6,213 bases of DNA. It comes from an uncultured Porphyromonadaceae bacterium. Its GTDB lineage: Bacteria > Bacteroidota > Bacteroidia > Bacteroidales > Muribaculaceae. Each line of letters begins with the position of its first letter. Within the stretch, counting starts at the first letter, position 1. The DNA lies in the NCBI GenBank assembly GCA_900541555.1, contig UQKE01000070.1:1-6213 (forward strand), given 5' to 3'. A program made the translations under genes and the position numbers. The notes beneath the pieces are model-generated. The model searched no databases. It was not told the DNA's origin and saw only the letters and a list, made by a program, of their open reading frames with translations. Positions 1 through 5,941 of this stretch are shown here, piece by piece.

Positions 1-112
1 CAAACATGTCGCTGCATTCCAAATAGCGGTCGATCATCGATTCTTGCTCGTCGCCCAACAGGAGCAAGGGGAGGAACCGTTTTTTGTCGTCGTCGATTTC
101 CCGGATTTCCAT
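1..112 (-). CDS. GNAT family N-acetyltransferase, N-terminal fragment (runs off the window)
   Basis: Reading leftward from an ATG at 112-110, 37 codons stay open to the window edge, so only the N-terminus is visible. The peptide begins MEIREIDDDKKRFLPLLL and continues with GDEQESMIDRYLE (residues 20-32) and DMF (35-37). From family knowledge this opening resembles a group of small bacterial GNAT acetyltransferases with a LLLLGDEQE..MIDRYLE..DMF start. The acetyl-CoA binding motif would lie further on and is not visible, so the substrate is unknown. The start lies 10 bases after the argB stop, with no promoter between them, so it is probably the third gene of the transporter-argB operon. No Shine-Dalgarno sequence is seen, which is usual in Bacteroidota. 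A role linked to acylglutamate synthesis is possible only from its position beside argB. The reading frame is convincing; the family call rests on a short stretch. Confidence 0.72.
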   Translation of the reverse strand, partial: MEIREIDDDKKRFLPLLLLGDEQESMIDRYLECSDMF

Positions 113-122
113 CGAGGGCGAT

Positions 123-890
123 TCAGAAACAGATTCTTGTGCCGGCGGTGGGGTCGGCTATTTGCGTGGATTCAGTAATGACAACGGACGTCACTCCGGC
201 GGCGATGCATTCGAAAGCGTTGTCGAGTTTGGGAATCATGCCGTCGGCGATGGTCCCGTCGGCTTTCAGTTGCTTGTAGAATGCCGGCGTGATGGAGGTT
301 ATGACGTTGCCTTCGGCGTCGAGCACGCCTTTTTTCTCGAAACAAAACATCAAAGAGACGTCGTAGGTCTTGCTTGCTTCCATCGCCACGGCGGCAGCCA
401 TTGTGTCGGCGTTGGTGTTGAGCAGATGCCCTTTTCCGTCGTGCGTGAGCGGTGCTACGACGGGGCAATATCCGTTTTCCACGAGCGTGGCGATCGCCTT
501 GCCGTCGACTGCGCGAACGTCGCCCACCCAGCCATAATCGATGGCGCGAACGGGGCGCTTGTCGCTTCTCACGATGTTCATGTCGGCGCCGGTAAGCCCG
601 ACGGCGTTGATGCTTTCGGATTGCAGCATGGCAACGATTGTTTTGTTGACCAATCCGCCGTAGACCATCGTCACGACACGGAGCGTGTCGTCGTCGGTGA
701 TGCGCCGTCCGTCGACCATTTTCGTGGGAATGCCGAGTCGTTCCGACATGCGCGTGGCCGACCGTCCGCCGCCATGGACGAGTATTTTCCGTCCTTCGAT
801 TTTTGCAAAATCGGCGAGCAGCACAGACAATGTTTCAGGATCTTCTACGATTTTTCCTCCTACTTTGACGATGGTGAGTTTTTCTTTCAT
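123..890 (-). CDS. argB: Acetylglutamate kinase (possibly succinylglutamate kinase)
   Basis: A 255-residue amino-acid kinase, close to the 258 residues of the E. coli enzyme and apparently complete. It phosphorylates the gamma-carboxyl of N-acylglutamate with ATP, the second step of arginine synthesis, in the cytoplasm. Visible family marks are KVGGK (9-13, Lys9 as phosphate-binding lysine), HGGG (39-42), GRRITD (61-66, with the substrate arginine), NTNAD (158-162, with the catalytic Asp162), KKGVLD (186-191) and DGMIPKLDNAF (216-226, with Lys221 matching the conserved second lysine). There is no N-terminal extension of the kind seen in arginine-inhibited hexameric forms, so feedback control by arginine is less likely. 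Some Bacteroides make arginine through N-succinyl intermediates, and the substrate preference cannot be read from these motifs. The ATG overlaps the transporter stop (ATGA), suggesting translational coupling. Confidence 0.95.
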   Translation of the reverse strand: MKEKLTIVKVGGKIVEDPETLSVLLADFAKIEGRKILVHGGGRSATRMSERLGIPTKMVDGRRITDDDTLRVVTMVYGGLVNKTIVAMLQSESINAVGLTGADMNIVRSDKRPVRAIDYGWVGDVRAVDGKAIATLVENGYCPVVAPLTHDGKGHLLNTNADTMAAAVAMEASKTYDVSLMFCFEKKGVLDAEGNVITSITPAFYKQLKADGTIADGMIPKLDNAFECIAAGVTSVVITESTQIADPTAGTRICF

Positions 891-2086
891 GACAGCGAGG
901 TTGATTGGTTTTTACGATTTAATGTGAAAGTGGCAAATGCCCATACGATGATGAATCCGGCAAGAGGCACGGCAAACGATGCCGGCATGTCGGCGCAATC
1001 GGCAACATAGCCCATTGCCAACGGCCCGACGGCGCCTCCGACGGGCGTCATCATTAGGAACGACGACGCGCGTTTCGTCTTTTTCCCCAACCCGCGGAGC
1101 GCGATGGCAAAAATGGTCGGAAACATGATGGATTCAAACAAATAGCCGCATATCAGCGCAATCATCGAGACAATGCCGCAATCGGCCACGACGATGGCTG
1201 TCGTGGCGACGGTGGCCGAGGCGCAGGCAAATAGCACTTTTTCGGCCCGAATGCGACGCATGACGAAAGAGCCGATAAAACGGCCGCACATGAATAGCGT
1301 CAATCCGCCGAAGGATAGTAATGCGGTGGCCGTCGGCTTGTCGAACCATTCGCCTTCCGTCGCATAGTTGATGAAGAAGCTGTTGATGGATATTTCGGAC
1401 ACTTCGTAGGAAAATAGCGCGAATACGCCGAAAATGAAAGGGAAGTGGCGTGCCAAATTCTTGACGTGTCCCGATTCGTTTTCCTCGTGCGGGATTTCCG
1501 GCAGGCGAATGCGGAAAAACACGATGGCGGCAACCAATACAATCAGCCCGATGAGCGCGTATGGGGCGGCGACGCTTGCGTTTTCGCGGAAGATGAACCA
1601 TCCCCCGATTAGCGGAGCGCAAACGGCGCCAAATCCGTTGAATGATTGGGCAAAATTAAGCCGCGCGGCAGCTGTGGAGCGGTCGCCCAGCTCCGTCACG
1701 TATGGGTTTGCAGAAGTTTCCAGAAAAGTCAACCCGCATCCGATCACGAACAGCGAGAACAAGAAAAATTCAAACGACATCAAATGTTCTCCCGGAATGA
1801 AAAGCAACGCGCCAATGCCATAGAGAAGCAAACCGGTGACAACGCCGCTGCGATAGCCGTGGCGGTTGATGAGCAGACCGGCGGGAATGGCTGTGAGAAA
1901 ATATCCCGTATAGAATGTGACTTGCACCATTGCCGATCTGGATTTCGTCATTTCGAGCACTTCTTGGAAATGCTTGTTGAGCACGTCGAGAATGGCATGG
2001 GCAAAACCCCATAGGAAGAACAACGACGTTATCAGCACGAACGTCATTAAGTATTTTTTGTCGACAAGCGAATTTTTCTTTCCCAT
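887..2086 (-). CDS. FucP-family MFS transporter (sugar/H+ symporter type)
   Basis: A 399-residue membrane protein with about 12 hydrophobic segments, of the major facilitator superfamily. It resembles the FucP/GluP (fucose, glucose/galactose) group: FFLWGFAHAILD (23-34) in helix 1, FLETSANPY (121-129) in helix 4 and RLNFAQSFNGFG (142-153) before helix 5. Asp34 and Glu123 fall where E. coli FucP has its Asp46 and Glu135, used in proton coupling and sugar binding, so proton symport is likely. E. coli FucP is somewhat longer (438 residues). The substrate is uncertain. I chose the ATG at 2086 over one at 2194 because the longer form would add 36 poor residues encoded in the 77-bp repeat and would begin upstream of the probable promoter at 2104-2111. 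The 3' end overlaps argB by four bases. A sugar transporter so tightly coupled to an arginine gene is odd, and the real substrate may not be a sugar. Confidence 0.9.
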   Translation of the reverse strand: MGKKNSLVDKKYLMTFVLITSLFFLWGFAHAILDVLNKHFQEVLEMTKSRSAMVQVTFYTGYFLTAIPAGLLINRHGYRSGVVTGLLLYGIGALLFIPGEHLMSFEFFLFSLFVIGCGLTFLETSANPYVTELGDRSTAAARLNFAQSFNGFGAVCAPLIGGWFIFRENASVAAPYALIGLIVLVAAIVFFRIRLPEIPHEENESGHVKNLARHFPFIFGVFALFSYEVSEISINSFFINYATEGEWFDKPTATALLSFGGLTLFMCGRFIGSFVMRRIRAEKVLFACASATVATTAIVVADCGIVSMIALICGYLFESIMFPTIFAIALRGLGKKTKRASSFLMMTPVGGAVGPLAMGYVADCADMPASFAVPLAGFIIVWAFATFTLNRKNQSTSLS

Positions 2087-2103
2087 TGCTAATAAAATCC
2101 CTG

Positions 2104-2111
2104 CAAAGATA
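2104..2111 (-). promoter_or_regulatory. Bacteroidetes -7 box for the transporter-argB-GNAT operon
   Basis: On the minus strand this reads TATCTTTG, a perfect match to the Bacteroidetes -7 consensus TAnnTTTG. Transcription would start near 2097-2099 and leave a leader of only about 11-13 bases before the ATG at 2086. The -33 region is weak: a T-rich stretch (TTTTTCC, 2136-2130) lies 18 bases upstream instead of a clear TTTG. Most of the box and all the upstream part lie inside the first copy of the 77-bp repeat. Inferred from sequence only. Confidence 0.6.
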
Positions 2112-2128
2112 ATGCAAGCCGAGCGCAG

Positions 2129-2155
2129 AGGAAAAAGAATTCGTTCGTTTTTCCT
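2129..2155. other. Hairpin in repeat copy 1
   Basis: AGGAAAAA pairs with TTTTTCCT (8 bp). An inner GAA/TTC stem of 3 bp closes a TTCG tetraloop (2140-2143), and a single G (2147) is bulged on the 3' side. On the plus strand the 3' arm ends in five Ts and then CCT, so this is not a classic terminator. The near-palindrome can fold on either strand. Confidence 0.6.
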
Positions 2156-2205
2156 ATGCCGAGGCGCAGCTTGTCTTATGGAAAGATGATGCAAACAGAG
2201 CGCAG

Positions 2206-2232
2206 AGGAAAAAGAATTCGTTCGTTTTTCCT
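2206..2232. other. Hairpin in repeat copy 2
   Basis: This is identical to the hairpin of copy 1: AGGAAAAA/TTTTTCCT arms, an inner GAA/TTC stem and a TTCG loop at 2217-2220. Confidence 0.6.
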
Positions 2233-2282
2233 ATGCCGAGGCGCAGCTTGTCTTATGGAAAGATGATGCAAACAGAGCGCAG

Positions 2283-2309
2283 AGGAAAAAGAATTTATTC
2301 GTTTTTCCT
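2283..2309. other. Hairpin in repeat copy 3, altered loop
   Basis: The outer and inner arms are the same as in the other copies. The four-base loop (2294-2297) reads TTTA instead of TTCG. The only two changes in the 27-base hairpin fall in the loop, so all pairing is kept. Confidence 0.55.
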
Positions 2310-2400
2310 ATGCTGAGGCGCAGCTTATCTTATGTAAAGGTGGGTGAAGAATCGAACGAAAAACTTGCCGAAATTGTTGAAACGATGAAGCGGAGGCGGT

Positions 2401-2419
2401 TTCCGGCATAAATCCGGAA
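2401..2419. promoter_or_regulatory. 19-bp dyad TTCCGG-N7-CCGGAA upstream of RNase R
   Basis: This is a perfect inverted repeat with 6-bp arms around a 7-base spacer. Its right edge is 52 bases before the RNase R -7 box, so it is roughly 60-80 bases upstream of the expected transcription start. It could be a protein-binding operator, or a weak hairpin in a transcript coming from the repeat side. There is no adjacent T-tract, so a terminator is unlikely. A 6-bp dyad can arise by chance, so its function is unproven. Confidence 0.3.
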
Positions 2420-2447
2420 TCGGCGAATATGGAAAATCATGCTAAAA

Positions 2448-2479
2448 TTTCGACAGTCGGAAATAAAGCGTTAAATTTG
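2448..2479 (+). promoter_or_regulatory. Promoter for the RNase R gene
   Basis: TAAATTTG at 2472-2479 perfectly matches the Bacteroidetes -7 consensus TAnnTTTG. TTTCG at 2448-2452, 19 bases upstream, is a near match to the -33 TTTG element at about the expected spacing. Transcription would start near 2484-2486, giving a leader of about 15 bases before the ATG at 2500. The leader is A-rich (ttagaag) and has no strong Shine-Dalgarno sequence. Confidence 0.65.
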
Positions 2480-2499
2480 TAGTTGCAGAATTAGAAGTT

Positions 2500-4734
2500 A
2501 TGGCAAAGAATTCGAAATTGAAATTTTCAAAGAAAGAAGACTATAAGACAAAGATTGTAGACTTCTTTACCAGTCACGACAAAGAGTCGTTCAATTACAA
2601 GCAAGTCGCATTGGCATTGGACATCACGGGTCGTGCGAATCAATATATGATTGCCGATGTGCTCGACGATTTGGTGCTCGACGGCTTTCTTGTGGAACTT
2701 GTGCCCGGAAAATACCAAGCGTCGAAAATATCCGCTACGGCGGAAGGCACATTCGTGCGCCGGAGCAATGGGAAAAACAGCGTGATTGTCGACGGGAGCG
2801 AAGTGCCGGTTTTTGTGGCGGAGCGAAATTCGATGCATGCTTTGAATGGCGACCGCGTGCGCGTGCATCTTTGCGCGCAACGCCGTGGCTATGAGCCGGA
2901 AGCGCAAGTGTTGGAAATTGTCGAGAAAAAAGAGCAAGTGTTTGTCGGACGGTTGAAAGTGGAGAAAAATTTTGCATTTCTTCAGACAGACAGCAAATAT
3001 CTCGCTTGTGATATTTTTATCCCGAAAAGCCGCTTGAAAGGCGGAGCGACGGGCGACAAGGCGATTGCCCGCATCGTGGAATGGAACGACGACGACAAAA
3101 ACCCGACGGGCGAGATTGTCGACGTGCTGGGCAAGAGCGGCGAAAACAATTCGGAAATGAATGCGATTTTGGCGGAATTCGGCTTGCCCTACGTTTATCC
3201 GAAAAATGTGGAAGACGCTGCCAATCGGATAGACGCCGGAATTACGCCGGAGGAAGTTGCTATCCGCGAGGATTTCAGAGGGGTGACGACGTTCACCATC
3301 GACCCGCGCGATGCCAAAGATTTCGACGATGCTTTGTCGATTCGCCGGATGCCGAACGGCAATTGGGAGGTGGGCGTGCATATTGCTGACGTGACCCATT
3401 ACGTGCGCCCCGGCTCAATTATCGACAAGGAAGCAGAGAAGCGCGCCACCTCGGTCTATCTCGTCGATCGCACCGTTCCGATGTTGCCGGAGCATTTGTG
3501 CAACGGGATTTGCTCTTTGCGGCCGAACGAAGAAAAACTCGCGTATTCCTGCATTTTTGAAATGGACGACAATGCCGTCGTCGTGGCGCATCGCATCCGC
3601 AAAACGGTGATCAAGAGCGACCGCCGGTTCACGTATGAGGAGGCGCAAGAGATCATCGAAACCGGCAAAGGCGACTATGCGGAAGAGGTGTTGCAGCTCG
3701 ACCGCCTTGCTAAATCTCTGCGGAAACGCCGTTTCGAACAAGGTTCGGTGAATTTCGACCGTTTTGAGGTTCGTTTCGAGATCGACGAAACGGGCCACCC
3801 GATCGATGTCTATTTCAAAGTGTCGAAAGATGCCAATAAATTGGTGGAAGAATTCATGCTTCTTGCCAACAAGCAAGTGGCGATGGAAATCGGGATGGTG
3901 AAAGGGAAAAAACAGCCGAAACCCTTTGTCTATCGTATCCACGACAATCCCGACCCCGACAAGATGCTGAATTTCTCCACGATTGCACACCGTTTTGGCT
4001 ACAAGGTGAAAATCAAGGGGAAACGTTCGGACATGAACAACTCGCTGAACAAGATGCTGTCGCAGGTGAAGGGTCGTCCGGAAGAAAATTTGCTTTCGAT
4101 TCTCGCGATCCGTTCGATGGCGAAAGCCGTATATTCGACGGTCAATGTGGGCCACTACGGGTTGGCATTCGACTATTATACGCATTTCACATCGCCCATC
4201 CGCCGATATCCGGACATGATGGTGCATCGGTTGCTCGATCGCTATTTGAATGGCGGACGCGCGGCCAACCAGAAAAAGTTGGAGGAAGAATGCAAGCATT
4301 CGTCGGACATGGAGCAGCTTGCCGCCAATGCGGAACGCGCTTCGATCAAATACAAGCAAGTGGAATACATGAAGGACCGTTTGGGCAAAGTCTACGAAGG
4401 CTCGGTGTCGGGCGTGACGGAGTGGGGCTTGTATGTCGAGCTGGACGAAAACAAATGCGAAGGCATGGTGCCGATGCGCGACCTCGACGACGATTATTAT
4501 GAATTCGACGAAAAGAATTATTGCTTGGTGGGTCGTCGCAAAAAACACGTCTACCAATTGGGCGACAAACTGACAGTGCGAGTGGCGCGCGCCGATCTTG
4601 TGAAGAAGCAATTGGATTTTGCGCTTGTCGACAGCAAAAAGCCGGAAGTGAACGTCGATAAAAACGGAAACCTCGTGAAACCGCAAGATTCTGCATCGAA
4701 AGGCGCTAAAAAAACGAAGAAAAAGAAAAAGTAG
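2500..4734 (+). CDS. rnr: Ribonuclease R (RNase II/RNB family 3'-5' exoribonuclease)
   Basis: A 744-residue processive 3'-to-5' exoribonuclease that degrades structured RNA such as rRNA fragments and mRNA hairpins. Domains in order are an N-terminal winged helix (about 15-72), two cold-shock/OB domains (about 76-215), the RNB catalytic domain (about 255-590), an S1 domain (about 628-708) and a basic tail with eight lysines in the last 11 residues. The active site reads IDPRDAKDFDDA, giving Asp268, Asp274, Asp276 and Asp277, the same D-x5-D-x-DD spacing as E. coli RNase R Asp272/278/280/281. TSPIRRYPD (564-572) is the second RNB signature. The helix-turn-helix, S1 domain and lysine tail favour RNase R over RNase II. 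It is somewhat shorter than the E. coli protein (813 residues), mainly at the C-terminus. The start is supported by the promoter 20 bases upstream. No truncation or missing catalytic residue is seen. Confidence 0.97.
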   Translation: MAKNSKLKFSKKEDYKTKIVDFFTSHDKESFNYKQVALALDITGRANQYMIADVLDDLVLDGFLVELVPGKYQASKISATAEGTFVRRSNGKNSVIVDGSEVPVFVAERNSMHALNGDRVRVHLCAQRRGYEPEAQVLEIVEKKEQVFVGRLKVEKNFAFLQTDSKYLACDIFIPKSRLKGGATGDKAIARIVEWNDDDKNPTGEIVDVLGKSGENNSEMNAILAEFGLPYVYPKNVEDAANRIDAGITPEEVAIREDFRGVTTFTIDPRDAKDFDDALSIRRMPNGNWEVGVHIADVTHYVRPGSIIDKEAEKRATSVYLVDRTVPMLPEHLCNGICSLRPNEEKLAYSCIFEMDDNAVVVAHRIRKTVIKSDRRFTYEEAQEIIETGKGDYAEEVLQLDRLAKSLRKRRFEQGSVNFDRFEVRFEIDETGHPIDVYFKVSKDANKLVEEFMLLANKQVAMEIGMVKGKKQPKPFVYRIHDNPDPDKMLNFSTIAHRFGYKVKIKGKRSDMNNSLNKMLSQVKGRPEENLLSILAIRSMAKAVYSTVNVGHYGLAFDYYTHFTSPIRRYPDMMVHRLLDRYLNGGRAANQKKLEEECKHSSDMEQLAANAERASIKYKQVEYMKDRLGKVYEGSVSGVTEWGLYVELDENKCEGMVPMRDLDDDYYEFDEKNYCLVGRRKKHVYQLGDKLTVRVARADLVKKQLDFALVDSKKPEVNVDKNGNLVKPQDSASKGAKKTKKKKK

Positions 4735-4746
4735 GGAATGATATAG

Positions 4747-4773
4747 CCCCGTCTTGCCGATGCGGCGACGGGG
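4747..4773 (+). other. GC-rich hairpin between RNase R and the LOG gene
   Basis: CCCCGTC (4747-4753) pairs with GACGGGG (4767-4773), and an inner GCC/GGC stem encloses the loop GATGC, with two unpaired Ts on the 5' side. It sits in the 61-base gap between the two genes. No T-tract follows on either strand (downstream is ataacgcaaaag), so it is not a standard intrinsic terminator. It may be an mRNA processing or stability element, or a poor terminator that lowers readthrough into the next genes. I see no -7 box in this gap. Confidence 0.5.
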
Positions 4774-4795
4774 ATAACGCAAAAGAAAAGGAATT

Positions 4796-5335
4796 ATGAA
4801 CGTAACAGTATATCTTTCTTCCCGCGCCGATATCGACGAACGTTTCCGCAATGCGGTGTCGGTGTTGGGGCAGGGCATTGGCGAGATGAAAGCTCGTCTC
4901 ATTTACGGAGGCTCGGATGCAGGGCAAATGCACGTCTTGGCGGAAACGGCGAAACGGCATGGCGCAACCATTACGGGCATCATACCTGAGATTTTCCGAC
5001 GCTTGGCCGACCCGATTGCCGACGAAATGGTCTATACGCTCGATTTGAGCGAGCGGAAAACGCGCATGTTCGAATTGGGGCAGGTGTTTGTCGCGCTTCC
5101 GGGAGGCATCGGCACGTTGGACGAGGTGATGAGCACATTGGCTTTCATGACGGTGCATGCCAATTTCTCGCGGAAAATCATCCTCGTCAATATCGACGGA
5201 TTTTTTGATCCGCTGCTGTCGCAATTGCGGAAGTTCGTGGAATTGCGATTTGCCTCGGCCGAAGCAATCGAAAATGTGACGGCAGTGGCTTCGGCAGAAG
5301 CATGTGTTGAATTGTTGAAATCCTTAGAATCATAA
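4796..5335 (+). CDS. TIGR00730/LOG-family Rossmann-fold protein (putative nucleoside-5'-monophosphate phosphoribohydrolase)
   Basis: A 179-residue cytoplasmic protein of the LOG (lysine decarboxylase-like) family. Characterised relatives release the base from cytokinin-type or ordinary nucleoside monophosphates; many are mis-annotated as lysine decarboxylases. Visible marks are YGG at 37-39, SERKTRM (85-91, with the arginine of the M..RK motif) and PGGIGTLDE (102-110), the nucleotide-binding PGGxGTxxE motif with Glu110 as the expected catalytic acid. The first glycine-rich motif is unusual: where most members have YGGGxxGLMG, this one reads YGGSDAGQMH (37-46). Substrate or activity may therefore differ. 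It starts 61 bases after RNase R behind a hairpin, with an AAAAGG-like stretch (about 4786-4791) near the ATG, and ends three bases before the adenosyltransferase gene, so those two are surely co-transcribed. The family is confident; the reaction is inferred. Confidence 0.85.
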   Translation: MNVTVYLSSRADIDERFRNAVSVLGQGIGEMKARLIYGGSDAGQMHVLAETAKRHGATITGIIPEIFRRLADPIADEMVYTLDLSERKTRMFELGQVFVALPGGIGTLDEVMSTLAFMTVHANFSRKIILVNIDGFFDPLLSQLRKFVELRFASAEAIENVTAVASAEACVELLKSLES

Positions 5336-5338
5336 GTT

Positions 5339-5896
5339 ATGATAAGAAAAAGCAAACTTTATACGGCTACCGGCGACAAGGGACAAACGTCGCTTGCCGG
5401 CGGGACGCGGGTGGCGAAAGACGACATTCGCATTGAAGCTTACGGTTCGGTCGACGAATTGAATGCTTTCATTGGCTTGCTCGACAATTTGCATAACATT
5501 CCGGGCGACCTCAAAGACTTTTTGCGCGTTGTGCAAAACAAATTGTTCAACATAGGCGCGTATTTGGCAACTCCCGACGCGGCGACGGCAAGAGGACTCG
5601 ACGCTGCCGACGTGGAGCGGCTCGAACGAGCCATCGACTTGCTCGACGCCGAACTTCCGCCGCTTTCCAACTTCGTGTTGCCCGGCGGGTCGAGAATTTC
5701 TTCGATGGCGCATGTGTGCCGTGCCGTGGCGAGGCGTGCCGAACGGCGGGCGGTCGCATTGGCGGCATCGGCGCAGATCGATTCAAACGTGTTGGTTTAT
5801 CTCAACAGATTGAGCGATTATTTCTTTGCGTTAGCAAGATTTAACAATATACATAACCAAATCGAAGAAAATTTCTGGGATAAAGACTGCAAATAG
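5339..5896 (+). CDS. PduO-type ATP:cob(I)alamin adenosyltransferase
   Basis: A 185-residue enzyme that transfers the adenosyl group of ATP to reduced corrinoid, making adenosylcobalamin (or adenosylcobyrinic acid diamide in synthesis or salvage). It is usually annotated as cob(I)yrinic acid a,c-diamide adenosyltransferase, of the PduO rather than the BtuR/CobA type. Visible marks are TATGDKGQTSLAGGTRV (9-25, the N-terminal ATP-binding motif), RIEAYGSVDELNAFIG (31-46), RRAERR (132-137, with the ATP-contacting arginines) and LNRLSDYFFALAR (155-167). The length is usual for a complete single-domain enzyme, which forms a trimer in known cases. No PduO-C heme domain is present. The ATG lies three bases after the LOG stop. 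B12-dependent enzymes such as methylmalonyl-CoA mutase are plausible clients in the cell, but none is in this window. No microcompartment genes are nearby. Confidence 0.93.
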   Translation: MIRKSKLYTATGDKGQTSLAGGTRVAKDDIRIEAYGSVDELNAFIGLLDNLHNIPGDLKDFLRVVQNKLFNIGAYLATPDAATARGLDAADVERLERAIDLLDAELPPLSNFVLPGGSRISSMAHVCRAVARRAERRAVALAASAQIDSNVLVYLNRLSDYFFALARFNNIHNQIEENFWDKDCK

Positions 5897-5900
5897 TCTT
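5883..5900 (+). other. Small inverted repeat over the adenosyltransferase stop codon
   Basis: AAGACT (5883-5888) and AGTCTT (5895-5900) can form a 6-bp stem with a 6-base loop, and the stop codon TAG lies at 5894-5896. An alternative overlapping pair, TGCAA (5888-5892) with TTGCA (5899-5903), would exclude it. There is no clean T-tract (the next bases are gcaagttattacttttg), so termination here is only a possibility. Confidence 0.25.
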
Positions 5901-5909
5901 GCAAGTTAT

Positions 5910-5917
5910 TACTTTTG
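5910..5917 (+). promoter_or_regulatory. Bacteroidetes -7 box for the DUF2795 gene
   Basis: TACTTTTG matches the -7 consensus TAnnTTTG perfectly and lies in the 58-base gap after the adenosyltransferase gene. No clear -33 TTTG is seen about 20 bases upstream. The expected start is near 5922-5925, giving a leader of about 30 bases that contains a run of seven Ts (5924-5930). This suggests that the small gene can be expressed on its own. Confidence 0.5.
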
Positions 5918-5941
5918 CGGAAATTTTTTTGAACGCTTTAA

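Larger units (their letters stand above)
2105..2335. repeat. Three tandem copies of a 77-bp repeat
   Basis: Three head-to-tail units of exactly 77 bp: 2105-2181, 2182-2258 and 2259-2335. Counting from the GAGCGCAG landmark, 2121-2197 and 2198-2274 are identical over all 77 bases. The third copy differs at a few positions, mostly C-to-T or G-to-A changes. Similarity fades just past 2335 (aaagg.g). Each unit holds GAGCGCAG, a hairpin with AGGAAAAA/TTTTTCCT arms, and a second GAGGCGCAG-like motif downstream of the hairpin. Because 77 is not a multiple of three, reading frames shift at every copy, so the array is not a repeated protein domain. It looks like a young slippage or recombination expansion of an intergenic element. 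My impression, not checked, is that related sequences are scattered in Bacteroidales genomes. Confidence 0.95.

Noticed and set aside
84..1010. A 308-codon open frame on the plus strand opposite argB
   Set aside because: It covers the argB frame exactly in antisense, runs past the argB/transporter junction and has no domain signature.
2087..2194. A 36-residue N-terminal extension of the transporter starting at 2194
   Set aside because: The added residues come from the 77-bp repeat, do not look like a transporter N-terminus, and would require transcription from upstream of the probable promoter.
2105..2335. CRISPR-like array
   Set aside because: The units are contiguous 77-bp tandem copies with no unique spacers, and there are no cas genes.
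4735..4795. Intrinsic terminator after RNase R
   Set aside because: The hairpin is good, but neither strand has a T-tract after it, so it is listed only as a hairpin.
3415..4902. A 495-codon open frame on the minus strand opposite RNase R
   Set aside because: It is long, but its composition is poor (rich in His, Phe and Arg), it has no recognisable domain, and it lies opposite a gene with complete RNase R motifs. It is a shadow caused by codon bias.
4796..5335. Lysine decarboxylase
   Set aside because: PGGxGTxxE proteins are often given this name, but the characterised activity of the family is phosphoribohydrolase; no PLP-dependent decarboxylase features are present.
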